Shown here in pieces: positions 45,791 to 54,214 of a stretch of DNA of 64,000 nucleotides. The position numbers and the translations under genes were made by a program. This stretch comes from Saprospiraceae bacterium (GTDB taxonomy: Bacteria; Bacteroidota; Bacteroidia; Chitinophagales; Saprospiraceae). The stretch covers positions 137,041-201,040 of the forward strand of contig JADJJU010000025.1 of the NCBI GenBank assembly GCA_016706365.1. Direction: 5' to 3'. Positions within the stretch are counted from its first letter, which is position 1. Every line of letters starts with the position of its first letter. Under the pieces are notes generated by a model. That model was not told the DNA's origin, did no database searches, and saw nothing but the letters and a program-made list of their open reading frames with translations.

Positions 45791-46153
45791 ATGCAAAAGC
45801 TAACAAAGGCAGAGGAAGAAATCATGCAGTTAATATGGCAATTAGGTCCCTGTACAGTGTCTCAAGTAATAGATCTAATAGAAGAGGAACCTAAACCACC
45901 TCATTCATCTATTTCCTCTATTGTAAGAATCCTTGAAAAGAAAGGATTTGTCGATCATAAGGCATACGGGCGTACTTACGAGTACTTTCCAATCGTTTCT
46001 AAGGAAGAATATAGTGGAAGCACTGTAAAATCCCTCATCAATGATTATTTCGAGGGTTCAGTGAAATCCCTTGTCTCATTTTTAGTTAAGCAGGAAAAAG
46101 TAGATAAAGATGAATTGATGAAAATATTGAATGAATCTGATAAAAAGCGCTGA
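45791..46153 (+). CDS. BlaI/MecI/CopY-family repressor
   Basis: A 120-residue winged-helix repressor. The start MQKLTKAEEEIMQLIWQLG, then TVSQVIDLIEEE, HSSISSIVRILEKKGFVDHKAYGRTYEYFPIVSKEEY and a helical dimerisation tail are all typical of BlaI/MecI. The cleavage zone expected near the end of the wing helix is not identifiable by eye. It lies 2 bases before the BlaR1-like protease, its normal partner. It should bind the operon promoter and be released on a BlaR1 signal. Confidence 0.92.
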   Translation: MQKLTKAEEEIMQLIWQLGPCTVSQVIDLIEEEPKPPHSSISSIVRILEKKGFVDHKAYGRTYEYFPIVSKEEYSGSTVKSLINDYFEGSVKSLVSFLVKQEKVDKDELMKILNESDKKR

Positions 46154-46155
46154 TT

Positions 46156-47427
46156 ATGTGGTCCTACATTCTTGAAGTTCACATTTGCTGGCTCGTATTA
46201 TATGCATTTTATGTAGCCTCACTGAGCAAGGAAACTTACTATCATGCCAATAGGTGGTATTTGCTGACTGCATTCATGCTGGGACTTTTTATTCCTTTCA
46301 TCAAATTCTCACAAATTGGCGTAGAATCCTTGAGCTCATCCCTTACAGCTCAACTTCCTGTCATAGATATAACAGCGGCAGGAACCTGGATTCAGGCAAA
46401 TTTCAATTTGACTGAGACATTATGGCTGCTATATTGGGCCGGCGTTGCATTTGGACTTTTCAGGCTATTTTTAGGGGTCATGGGGATTTGGAAGCTTTAT
46501 TCACAGGGCGAATTAGAGCGTTCCAGAGGATTTACCACAGTATATTTAGATGAACCTATTGAGCCATTTTCATTTTTTCAGTGCCTCTTTGTTCACAAAA
46601 ATCACCAGCTGAATGACAAAGAATGGAATACCTTGCTACAGCATGAAATCACTCATATTCGGCACTGGCATAGTCTGGACAGGATGGTAATAGATATAAT
46701 TGCAATATTCTTCTGGTTTAGTCCCATGGTATGGATGTTCAAAAAATCCCTGAAAGATGTTCATGAATTCGAAGCGGATGCTCATGTGTTGAGAAGCAGC
46801 GCCCTGATGGATTATGGACAATTGCTGCTCAAATATGCGAATCAGCCACTCCAGAAGTCCATTAAGATAGGTAATGCATTCTTTGGAACTCAGCTGAAAC
46901 GCAGATTTATTATGATGACTAAGAGACCATCCAATGAAATTTCATTACTAAAATACTTGTTAGCTCTTCCAATACTCATGCTGATGTTTTTTGCCCTTTC
47001 CTGCAAGGATGCCATCGAGGATCAGCTGGGAATTGAGAAACCCCAAAATGTGGATAAAGAACTGATTGTAGACTATGATGCCGAAGCTTTGAAAGAAGAT
47101 GAAAAAAATAAGGATCTCTTTGTGCGGGTAGATCAAATGCCACAATTTCCGGGGGGAGAAAGAGCTCTTGTTGAATTCATTCAGAAGTCAATTGAGTATC
47201 CTCAGGAAGCAATGGTGGCCGAGCTTGAAGGAATTGCAGTAGTGCAGTTTAATGTAAATGAAGATGGAACCCTGTCTGAAGCTGAAATTGCTAGAGATCT
47301 GGGAATGGGATGCGGCGAAGAGGCTTTGAGAGTTGTAAAGTCTATGCCGGATTGGATTCCGGGTAAGCAAAATGGTAAAAGTGTAAAGGTGAAATTTACA
47401 CTTCCCGTTCGATTCAAGCTCAAATAA
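46156..47427 (+). CDS. BlaR1-like M56 metalloprotease fused to a TonB C-terminal domain
   Basis: A 423-residue protein with four membrane helices (about 3-20, 33-50, 88-110, 268-290). The zinc protease motif HEITHIRHWHSLDR is at about residue 163 and the third ligand region DVHEFEADAHVL near 198. After the last helix and a linker, residues 320-423 form a TonB C-terminal domain (QMPQFPGGERALVEFI ... GMGCGEEALRVVKSMPDWIPG). No penicillin-binding sensor domain is present; the TonB domain replaces it. It probably senses an envelope signal and cleaves the BlaI-type repressor. M56-TonB fusions are common in Bacteroidota (established) but their signals are not known. Confidence 0.92.
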   Translation: MWSYILEVHICWLVLYAFYVASLSKETYYHANRWYLLTAFMLGLFIPFIKFSQIGVESLSSSLTAQLPVIDITAAGTWIQANFNLTETLWLLYWAGVAFGLFRLFLGVMGIWKLYSQGELERSRGFTTVYLDEPIEPFSFFQCLFVHKNHQLNDKEWNTLLQHEITHIRHWHSLDRMVIDIIAIFFWFSPMVWMFKKSLKDVHEFEADAHVLRSSALMDYGQLLLKYANQPLQKSIKIGNAFFGTQLKRRFIMMTKRPSNEISLLKYLLALPILMLMFFALSCKDAIEDQLGIEKPQNVDKELIVDYDAEALKEDEKNKDLFVRVDQMPQFPGGERALVEFIQKSIEYPQEAMVAELEGIAVVQFNVNEDGTLSEAEIARDLGMGCGEEALRVVKSMPDWIPGKQNGKSVKVKFTLPVRFKLK

Positions 47428-47517
47428 GTTTTTTAAGTTGATTCATGCTTGTTACAAAATTGCTTGTGCGCCATGCACTTAGCTCAAATTTTTTATTTTT
47501 TTTAAAATCAAATTCTC

Positions 47518-47979
47518 ATGAAAAATTTCTTTACACGAGCCTTATCATTCCTGTTATTCAGCATATTTTTTGTGATATTTTCAATTCCTGAATTGACGGC
47601 TGATTCAGTTGCAATAACAAATGATACTTTTCCTAAGGTTAGATTTGACAGCATATCAAATGGCTATACTGTTGTAGAGAAGATGCCAATGTTTCCGGAG
47701 GGTGAGCAAGAACTAATGAAGTTTGTTACTGAAAATTTAAAGTATCCGGAAAAGGCAAAAGAACTTAAAATTGAAGGATTTGTGATAGTGCAGTTTATCG
47801 TAGACAAATCAGGAAAAATAATTGATCCTATGGTAGTTCGGGGAATTGGTGGGGGTTGTGATCAGGAAGCACAAAGAGTTGTAAAGCTTATGCCGGACTG
47901 GACACCTGGATACCACAACGGAGAACCTGTCCGGGTGAAGTTTACTATGCCAATACGTTTCAAGTTGTCAACTCCATAA
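47518..47979 (+). CDS. Periplasmic TonB C-terminal-domain protein
   Basis: A 153-residue protein with a cleavable-looking signal peptide (ending PELTADS) and one TonB C-terminal domain: VEKMPMFPEGEQELMKFV, GFVIVQFIVDKSGKI and GGGCDQEAQRVVKLMPDWTPG. It is closely similar to the domain at the end of the BlaR1-like protein. There is no Pro-rich spacer and no retained membrane anchor, so canonical TonB energy transfer is unlikely. It lies 90 bases after the protease gene. Confidence 0.85.
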   Translation: MKNFFTRALSFLLFSIFFVIFSIPELTADSVAITNDTFPKVRFDSISNGYTVVEKMPMFPEGEQELMKFVTENLKYPEKAKELKIEGFVIVQFIVDKSGKIIDPMVVRGIGGGCDQEAQRVVKLMPDWTPGYHNGEPVRVKFTMPIRFKLSTP

Positions 47980-48000
47980 TAAACCCTTAAATAAGCCTCT

Positions 48001-48417
48001 ATGATTTTCAATAAATTACTTTCTGTAAGAAGAATCTCTTACATGGCCCTGTTTGTATTTCTTTCCAGCCCAATGTTTTCACAGGAAGAATGGCAGGGAA
48101 GGACGCTATATAGTGCAGTCGATACCATGCCATCATTTGAAAATGGAGAAAGAGGGCTAATGGAATATCTTTCCAAAAATATAAAATATCCCACCAAAGC
48201 CAGAGAAAAGGGAATTATGGGAACAGTCATTGCATCTTACATTATCGATGAAAATGGACAAGTGCTGGAGCCTGTCATTAAGAGTGGGATTGGTTATGGT
48301 TGTGATGAAGAAGTGCTGCGAATCATCCGGGAAATGCCGGAGAAATGGAATCCCGGAATCAAAAATGGGAAACGCGTGCCTGTGAGAATGACGCTTCCTG
48401 TGAAATTTCGGTTGTGA
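48001..48417 (+). CDS. Second periplasmic TonB C-terminal-domain protein
   Basis: A 138-residue protein with signal peptide (ending SPMFSQ) and a TonB C-terminal domain: VDTMPSFENGERGLMEYL, GTVIASYIIDENGQV, GYGCDEEVLRIIREMPEKWNPG. It is a paralogue of the preceding gene, 21 bases downstream, and probably arose by tandem duplication of the module at the end of the BlaR1-like protein. No anchor or Pro-rich region is present. Confidence 0.85.
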   Translation: MIFNKLLSVRRISYMALFVFLSSPMFSQEEWQGRTLYSAVDTMPSFENGERGLMEYLSKNIKYPTKAREKGIMGTVIASYIIDENGQVLEPVIKSGIGYGCDEEVLRIIREMPEKWNPGIKNGKRVPVRMTLPVKFRL

Positions 48418-48503
48418 GAGTCAGGATTGGTAGATTGCTAAACAGCTAAGAATTTACAAATATTTGAAAGCAGATAAGAAATGGTATTTCCTGCAGGGAG
48501 TTA

Positions 48504-49457
48504 TCATCTCTTTCTCTGCCTCCCAATAATATATTGCTTAATAGCCCGCTCTGAGCTATACCATACATTACCTTCTTTGTATGCGTCAATCTTTCCTTGT
48601 CGGGCCAATAAACTTAGATATTCCTGGCCATAAGGTATAGCCGACTCTTCTACAATTGATTGCAAGGATTGGTAATCATCGCGCTCTGCATCCAGATGAC
48701 TAAGATACAGATCCAATGTCCGCTCCACAGATTGAAACCATAGCAAAAACCATTTGTCCATGATTCCTGTATTGGCCTTATTCAATCCATCATAATATTT
48801 CCTTCTGTCAGATTTCAAAATGAATGCCGGAGGAAACCCTTTTTGCATCATGAAAATATTGGAGACCAATCGTGTAGTCCTTCCATTACCATCAAAAAAA
48901 GGATGTATCCATACAAAACGATGATGAAATAAAGCACTTTTGAGCACCGGATGAATATCTTGATAACTTTCAGACCATTGAATTAAATCTTCAATCAACT
49001 CAGCAACTAAATGTGCATTTGGAGGTGTAAAATTAGCTCCTGTAATCCTGACTCCCGCAGAGCGATATCTGCCGGCGTACTGCCTGTCAATTTTATCCAT
49101 TACTAACGCATGAATATCTAGTATGTCCCGCTCCCTCAAGACTTCATGATTACTCACAAAATCCTCAAGCCACACAATAGAATCATGGTGATTAATGGCT
49201 TCCAAATGCTCACGTAAAGACTTTCCATTTATAGTGAGTCCTTCTTCTATTATGAATCTGGTTTCATTCAGAGTAAGTGTATTCCCCTCAATAGCATTAC
49301 TATGGTAAGTCCATTCAAAAGACATGTTTTCTTTGAACTTCCTAACTAATACTTCAGGCAATGGACGGAATGAATCAAGCAAATCCTTCTTACTGTCTAT
49401 CCTGTCCAGGATAACTTGCAAGTTTTCATCCAAATCATATCTCTTAATCCATTTCAT
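48504..49457 (-). CDS. Fic-family protein (AMPylator-like), self-inhibited class II
   Basis: A 317-residue protein. The N-terminal helix region holds YHSNAIEGNTLTL, whose S-x-x-x-E-G is the class II inhibitory motif (about residue 58). The core has the Fic motif HPFFDGNGRTTRL near residue 195 with all catalytic residues, preceded by AGRYRSAGVRITGANFTPP (flap region). A C-terminal winged-helix-like tail (QSIVEESAIPYGQEYLSLLARQGKIDAY) follows. Such proteins transfer AMP to protein hydroxyls; the target is unknown. No antitoxin gene is adjacent, consistent with built-in inhibition. Confidence 0.9.
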   Translation of the reverse strand: MKWIKRYDLDENLQVILDRIDSKKDLLDSFRPLPEVLVRKFKENMSFEWTYHSNAIEGNTLTLNETRFIIEEGLTINGKSLREHLEAINHHDSIVWLEDFVSNHEVLRERDILDIHALVMDKIDRQYAGRYRSAGVRITGANFTPPNAHLVAELIEDLIQWSESYQDIHPVLKSALFHHRFVWIHPFFDGNGRTTRLVSNIFMMQKGFPPAFILKSDRRKYYDGLNKANTGIMDKWFLLWFQSVERTLDLYLSHLDAERDDYQSLQSIVEESAIPYGQEYLSLLARQGKIDAYKEGNVWYSSERAIKQYIIGRQRKR

Positions 49458-50047
49458 CCTCCAAAGGTACGTTATTATCGGTAGATGTAAAAATGTTAAT
49501 TATCCGATATTAATACTCATATTAATGTTTTATGGAAATAGCTAGAATTGAGGATAGATTGAAAAAATTGAAAAGATTGATTGGGTTGACAAGAGTATAC
49601 CTGAATAAAAATTTGGTTACTAATTGACAGTTCCAAACTTCCAATATAAAACTTTGCAAAACAATGATTCACATAACCTTACAAAAATAGGATTCCACTT
49701 TTTATGCACAAATTTTAGTATAAATCCGCTGATATTTGGCTTTTTCAAATCTCCTATATAACACTTTTGCAGAGTGCTGATATACAATGCTTTATAAAAA
49801 ATCAAAATTCAACCATTTCTTCACAAATTCTACTAAAATACCCCGGCTGTTCAATCTGAAATCTGAAAACTGACGTCTGAAATCTGAAATTCAGGCCCCG
49901 CCGTGTTATCCAGCATCGAATGGTCCCCAAAGCTTTGAGGGGCTGAAACCTGAACTCAAGCCGCTGTTTTAGTTCGCATCGAATGAAACCATCAAGCATT
50001 GCGAGGACTGAATTCCTGATTATAAACTCTTTCCATTAAGTGCGATT
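49458..50047. repeat. 590-base non-coding gap with word repeats at 49842-49990
   Basis: CGGCTGTTCAATC at 49844 leads into reiterated CTGAAATCTGAAAACTGA words (49852-49893). The word CATCGAATG occurs at 49914 and 49977. A near-palindrome CCCCAAAGCTTTGAGGGG lies at 49925-49942. The left part (49480-49840) is AT-rich with two loosely similar segments (TATAAAACTTTGCAAAAC near 49643 and TATAACACTTTTGCAGAG near 49758). Two minus-strand frames here (61 and 65 codons) show no coding character. It is the same repeat class as at 14999. Confidence 0.55.
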
Positions 50048-50392
50048 TCACCTAATAAACATATCCTTCCTCTTCCCTTCCATTCTTTCCACATGATCGA
50101 CGGAGCCAAGACGGAATAGGACAGGAATTTTACTAGCTTTTTCTGCTTTCACTTCCATACGGCAAAAGAATGCAGTAGCCATATTATCGGGAAGTATCAA
50201 TACTGGAGCGCTGAACAATAGGGTATGTTTCTGCGAATCAGTCGGTATATTGAAAAAATATGGGAGTGAGTTAACTTGCAGAGGCCATCTGGACATTGAA
50301 ATACCAGCACCCGATGACTGAGCAGATATCGATATACTTCCAAACAGCAAAATAATACTACTCAGTATCCTGAATTTTCTTGCTTCCGGCAT
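50048..50392 (-). CDS. Small secreted protein of unknown function
   Basis: The start is set at ATG 50392 (MPEARKFRILSSIILL); an ATG three codons upstream is equally possible. A signal peptide ends at SISISAQ. The mature part of about 90 residues ends with AFFCRMEVKAEKASKIPVLFRLGSVDHVERMEGK. I recall similar C-termini (FFC-K-x-E...K-x-P-x-x-FRLGS) in unnamed secreted proteins of many Bacteroidota, so it is a real, conserved but uncharacterised gene. It overlaps the methyltransferase gene by about 35 bases and closes the operon starting at 54116. Confidence 0.7.
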   Translation of the reverse strand: MPEARKFRILSSIILLFGSISISAQSSGAGISMSRWPLQVNSLPYFFNIPTDSQKHTLLFSAPVLILPDNMATAFFCRMEVKAEKASKIPVLFRLGSVDHVERMEGKRKDMFIR

Positions 50393-51539
50393 ACATTTCA
50401 TATTTTAAAAATTTGCAAACAATAGGCCCATTCATCAAAGGAATCTTCCTTGAAGGTTTGAGTCCTATTGATTTGGTAGCAGGAGTATCTGCCGCTATAA
50501 TCCAGGCCTCATGTCCCTGCCATTTATGCTTTAGAGTTGATCCAATTTTTTCATAAAAAAGATTGGCATCCCTTAATGTGATTCTTTCATTGTAGGGTGG
50601 ATTGAACATCAGTACAGTTGGTTCCTCCGGAGCAACCAAATCGTGAAAGTTTTTTTGTTCAATTTGAATATCTCCATATAGCCTGGCTGCAATCAGGTTC
50701 TCCCTGCACTTGCGCATAGTGATGATATCCCTGTCATAGCCTCTGATCGATGCCACCGGAGCTTCCAGTTTCATATCAGAATAATGTGAACGCACTTCTT
50801 CCCATAATATCGGTTCAAAATCCAGCCAATTCATAAATCCAAATGACTTTCTGAAATATTGAGCAGGAACTTTCATAGAAAGCATCGCGGCTTCAAGAAG
50901 TATCGTTCCTGATCCACACATTGGGTCTATCAAAGGTTTCTCCGGGGTCCAGTCGCTTACTGCCAGCATTCCTGCAGCCAGTACTTCACTCAATGGAGCC
51001 AATCCCAGATGCTTTCTGTAACCCCGCATGTGAAGGCTCTCCCCGGATGCATCCAGATATAAAGAACAAACATCTTCATAGATATGTAAATGAATCTGAT
51101 AATCAGGATTTTCAGTTTCGACAGAGGGGCGTTTTCTTCCACTCAATTTAAACTGATCAACAATGGCATCTTTAGTTTTATAAGCCAAAAACTTTGAATG
51201 CTTAAAATGTGATGAGTGCATCACCACATCTATCGCGAATGTATTTTCATCAGTGAAAAGCTCATGCCAGCGTACCAAATCATAGGTAGCATCATAAATT
51301 TCCTGTTCATTTTTTGCACGGAAATCAACTATCTTTTTCAAAAAACGCAGTGCCAGTCTGGAGCAATAATTGACGGTATATAGCAATTTCAAATCGCCTG
51401 AAAACTGGATTCCACGAGGGACCACGACAAGATCTGTTGCGCCCAGAGACAACAATTCATCATGAAGTGCATCTTCCAGTCCCTGGTAACATTTAGCAAA
51501 AAACTGCATTTTGACATTTTCAACTTTGGGCTCGCTCAT
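50358..51539 (-). CDS. THUMP-domain class I RNA methyltransferase (RlmL N-half/YpsC-like)
   Basis: A 393-residue protein. It starts with FAKCYQGLEDALHDELLSLGATDL, followed by a THUMP domain (about 60-160, TFAIDVVMHSSHFKHSKFLAYKTKDAIVDQF), then a UPF0020-type methyltransferase: LIDPMCGSGTILLEAAMLSM (SAM site, near 200), IRGYDRDIITMRKCREN and the catalytic MFNPPYNERI (NPPY). The family methylates guanine N2 in rRNA (RlmL) or tRNA. Length fits the single-domain form. Its start overlaps the carboxyltransferase stop by 4 bases (ATGA-type). Confidence 0.9.
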   Translation of the reverse strand: MSEPKVENVKMQFFAKCYQGLEDALHDELLSLGATDLVVVPRGIQFSGDLKLLYTVNYCSRLALRFLKKIVDFRAKNEQEIYDATYDLVRWHELFTDENTFAIDVVMHSSHFKHSKFLAYKTKDAIVDQFKLSGRKRPSVETENPDYQIHLHIYEDVCSLYLDASGESLHMRGYRKHLGLAPLSEVLAAGMLAVSDWTPEKPLIDPMCGSGTILLEAAMLSMKVPAQYFRKSFGFMNWLDFEPILWEEVRSHYSDMKLEAPVASIRGYDRDIITMRKCRENLIAARLYGDIQIEQKNFHDLVAPEEPTVLMFNPPYNERITLRDANLFYEKIGSTLKHKWQGHEAWIIAADTPATKSIGLKPSRKIPLMNGPIVCKFLKYEMYAGSKKIQDTE

Positions 51540-53185
51540 ACTTGTATTACTCCGGGATTAAAGCGCTCTACGGGCGCATGATTGGCGGCTTCAATGCCTA
51601 AAGAAATCACCTGTCTTGTTTCTGCAGGATCTATTATCGCATCGACCCAAAGTCTTGCCGCAGCATAATAGGGGGAGGTTTGATCCTCATATCTTTGCTT
51701 GATTTCGTGGTACATTTCCTTTTCCTGAACAGGATCGGGGGTCTGACCTTTAGATTTCATGCTGGCTACCTGAATCTGCAACAATACCTGGGCGGCTTGT
51801 GAACCACCCATGACAGCTATTTTAGCGGTAGGCCAGGCGACTATTAATCGCGGGTCATATGCTTTGCCGCACATTGCGTAATTACCGGCTCCATATGAAT
51901 TACCCATTACTATTGTGAATTTCGGAACAGTAGAATTAGCAACAGCATTGACCATTTTGGCTCCATCCTTGATAATTCCGCCATGTTCGGAGCGGCTACC
52001 AACCATAAAGCCGGTCACATCCTGAAGGAAAACCAATGGAATCTTTTTCTGGTTACAAACCATAATGAAGCGTGCAGCTTTATCAGCTGAGTCAGAATAT
52101 ATGACTCCACCGAATTGCATCTCACCTTTTGCAGTTTTGACAACCTCTCTGTTGTTTGCAACAATACCAACTGCCCAACCATCTATACGTGCATAGGCAC
52201 AAATGATAGTTTTGCCATAACCCTGTTTATACTGTGTAATGCTTCCTTCATCTACCAGGCATTCCAACAATTCTAAAGACTTATAAGGCCGGGCGCCTTC
52301 TTCAGGAAAAATTCCATATACATCTTCGACCGGCCGGGCGGGATCTTTTGAAGAGATTCTGTCAAATCCTGCCGTATCCATTTTGCCAAATTTATCTACC
52401 AGGTCCCTTATTGTATTCAGACAGGTTTTGTCATCCGGCATTTTATAATCAGTGACACCTGAAATCTCTGACTGAGTAGTTGCTCCTCCCAGGGTTTCTT
52501 TATCCACATCTTCTCCAATTGCCGCTTTAACCAAGTAGGGGCCGGCCAAGAATATAGAACCGCTCTTGTCAACAATGAGGGCTTCATCTGACATAATCGG
52601 CAGATAAGCTCCGCCTGCCACGCAGCTCCCCATGATAGCCGCTATTTGCGGTATGCCCATGCTGGACAATCTTGCATTGTTTCTGAATATTCGGCCAAAA
52701 TGTTCCTTGTCAGGAAAAATTTCATCCTGCATTGGTAAATACACACCTGCACTATCCACTAAATAAATGATAGGCAACCTGTTTTCCATCGCGATCTCCT
52801 GAGCACGGAGGTTCTTTTTTCCGGTGGCAGGAAACCAGGCTCCCGCCTTCACCGTAGGATCATTGGCTACAACAATACATTGCCTGCCTTTAATATATCC
52901 GATGACCACAATAACTCCGGCCGCCGGACAACCACCATGCTCTTCATACATTCCCAATGCAGCAAAGGCACCCAATTCAAATCTGTTTTTATCGGGATCC
53001 AGAAGAAAGTCTATGCGTTCTCGGGCGGTTAGCCTTCCATCGGTCCTCATCTTCTCCAATTTCTTTTTCCCACCACCCATAAAAATTTCAGATAACCGGC
53101 GTTTCATTTTAACAATGGTCAACTTCATGGCATCCTCATTTCGATTGAATGTCAGGTCAACTACAGTGTTTTTATCTTCCGGCAT
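51536..53185 (-). CDS. Acyl-CoA carboxylase carboxyltransferase subunit (MCC beta-like)
   Basis: A 549-residue crotonase-fold carboxyltransferase. It shows GGGKKKLEKMRTDGRLTARERI at the start, VVANDPTVKAGAWFPATGKKNLRAQEIA, and VDSAGVYLPMQDEIFPDKEHFGRIFRNNA, the pattern of methylcrotonyl/geranyl-CoA carboxylase beta subunits. The C-terminal half has FLQDVTGFMVGSRSEHGGIIKDGAKMV and NSYGAGNYAMCGKAYDPR. It transfers CO2 from carboxybiotin to an acyl-CoA, probably methylcrotonyl-CoA in leucine breakdown. No biotin carboxylase or biotin carrier gene is in the window. It may be co-transcribed with the flanking lipoprotein and methyltransferase genes. Confidence 0.9.
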   Translation of the reverse strand: MPEDKNTVVDLTFNRNEDAMKLTIVKMKRRLSEIFMGGGKKKLEKMRTDGRLTARERIDFLLDPDKNRFELGAFAALGMYEEHGGCPAAGVIVVIGYIKGRQCIVVANDPTVKAGAWFPATGKKNLRAQEIAMENRLPIIYLVDSAGVYLPMQDEIFPDKEHFGRIFRNNARLSSMGIPQIAAIMGSCVAGGAYLPIMSDEALIVDKSGSIFLAGPYLVKAAIGEDVDKETLGGATTQSEISGVTDYKMPDDKTCLNTIRDLVDKFGKMDTAGFDRISSKDPARPVEDVYGIFPEEGARPYKSLELLECLVDEGSITQYKQGYGKTIICAYARIDGWAVGIVANNREVVKTAKGEMQFGGVIYSDSADKAARFIMVCNQKKIPLVFLQDVTGFMVGSRSEHGGIIKDGAKMVNAVANSTVPKFTIVMGNSYGAGNYAMCGKAYDPRLIVAWPTAKIAVMGGSQAAQVLLQIQVASMKSKGQTPDPVQEKEMYHEIKQRYEDQTSPYYAAARLWVDAIIDPAETRQVISLGIEAANHAPVERFNPGVIQV

Positions 53186-53231
53186 AACTCAATTTTAAAT
53201 TTATCAATCGATATGTTCTGAACCCAAAGAA

Positions 53232-54116
53232 TTACAGGCGCTTGATGGTGGTAGTGGCGTTTCCTTTCAAAGACTCCACCTCCGGCTCCATTTGATCTGC
53301 TACCGGAGTTCCTTTTGCTGTTCGTGTAAAAGTGCCATCTGTACTTACAGTTAACTTACCTTCCTGAATCAAGCCGGTAGATTTTTCCAATTTCAAAGTA
53401 TAATTTGAGCTTATTTTTCCCTTGAATTCTATGAACAGATCGACTCCCATTCCTATTTCTACTTCTCCATCCAGCGTTTCTATTGTGCTGCTTCCCTGAA
53501 CATCCACCCATTGATCATCTGAGGAAATTACTTCCCATTCGTACTCTTGCTCCTTTTTCAGGATATTCATAAAAGACATCTGATGGACGGTTTTCCATTT
53601 GCTGGCAGTTGTAGGTTTGGCAGGCAGATAATCAATCCATTCTGTAAACAAACCGTTGCGGATTTCATCAGTCATGAGAACCACCATTTTGGTTTCATAT
53701 TCTCCTTCATCCTCAATTAAGCTCAAAGCATTCACCTTTTCCATATAAGACACGGAATTATCATAGGGATATTTAATTCCTCCCTGCTTATTGACATAAT
53801 ACTTGATAGGATTATTCAGCAATGAATCCTTCAAAATATTTCCAAATCCTCCAAACACTTCCTCTTCACCTTCCGTCAGCATGCTCATTTCAGTGAATGT
53901 AATAGCAGCAATGAACTTGTCAACACTATCTTCTGCAAATGCGATATTAAACTTCAACAAATTCTGCACAGACTCTTCCTCTTCACCAACATTTCTGACA
54001 GCGTCACTGCTCAGCTCATAAGAGTAGGCCTTATTTATTTCAGGTTTTAATTCCAGTTTAACATTGTTTCCGCAGGATAGCAGGAAAATTAACAGAAGAA
54101 GTGGAAGATATTTCAT
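53232..54116 (-). CDS. Lipoprotein, DUF6263-like
   Basis: A 294-residue protein starting MKYLPLLLLIFLLSC, a lipoprotein signal with Cys at 15 followed by GNNVKLELKPE. The rest alternates strands and acidic loops: YSYELSSDAVRN, IAFAEDSVDKFIAAITFTEMSML, WKTVHQMSFMNI and LKLEKSTGLIQEGKLTVS. The pattern resembles the exported DUF6263 family of Bacteroidota, which I assign only tentatively. Function unknown; the clam/lipocalin-like build suggests binding rather than catalysis. It lies 46 bases upstream of the carboxyltransferase gene. Confidence 0.65.
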   Translation of the reverse strand: MKYLPLLLLIFLLSCGNNVKLELKPEINKAYSYELSSDAVRNVGEEEESVQNLLKFNIAFAEDSVDKFIAAITFTEMSMLTEGEEEVFGGFGNILKDSLLNNPIKYYVNKQGGIKYPYDNSVSYMEKVNALSLIEDEGEYETKMVVLMTDEIRNGLFTEWIDYLPAKPTTASKWKTVHQMSFMNILKKEQEYEWEVISSDDQWVDVQGSSTIETLDGEVEIGMGVDLFIEFKGKISSNYTLKLEKSTGLIQEGKLTVSTDGTFTRTAKGTPVADQMEPEVESLKGNATTTIKRL

Positions 54117-54214
54117 GAATAAAATTTGAATAATTGATGAATCCAGTTTGTTATAAGCAACTGGAAATTGAGAAAGAATATTTTGACAAAATAAGAAAAT
54201 TGGAAATAACTATG

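Noticed and set aside
49620..49999. Two overlapping minus-strand frames of 61 and 65 codons
   Set aside because: They run through AT-rich and word-repeat DNA with no domain, signal peptide or leader.
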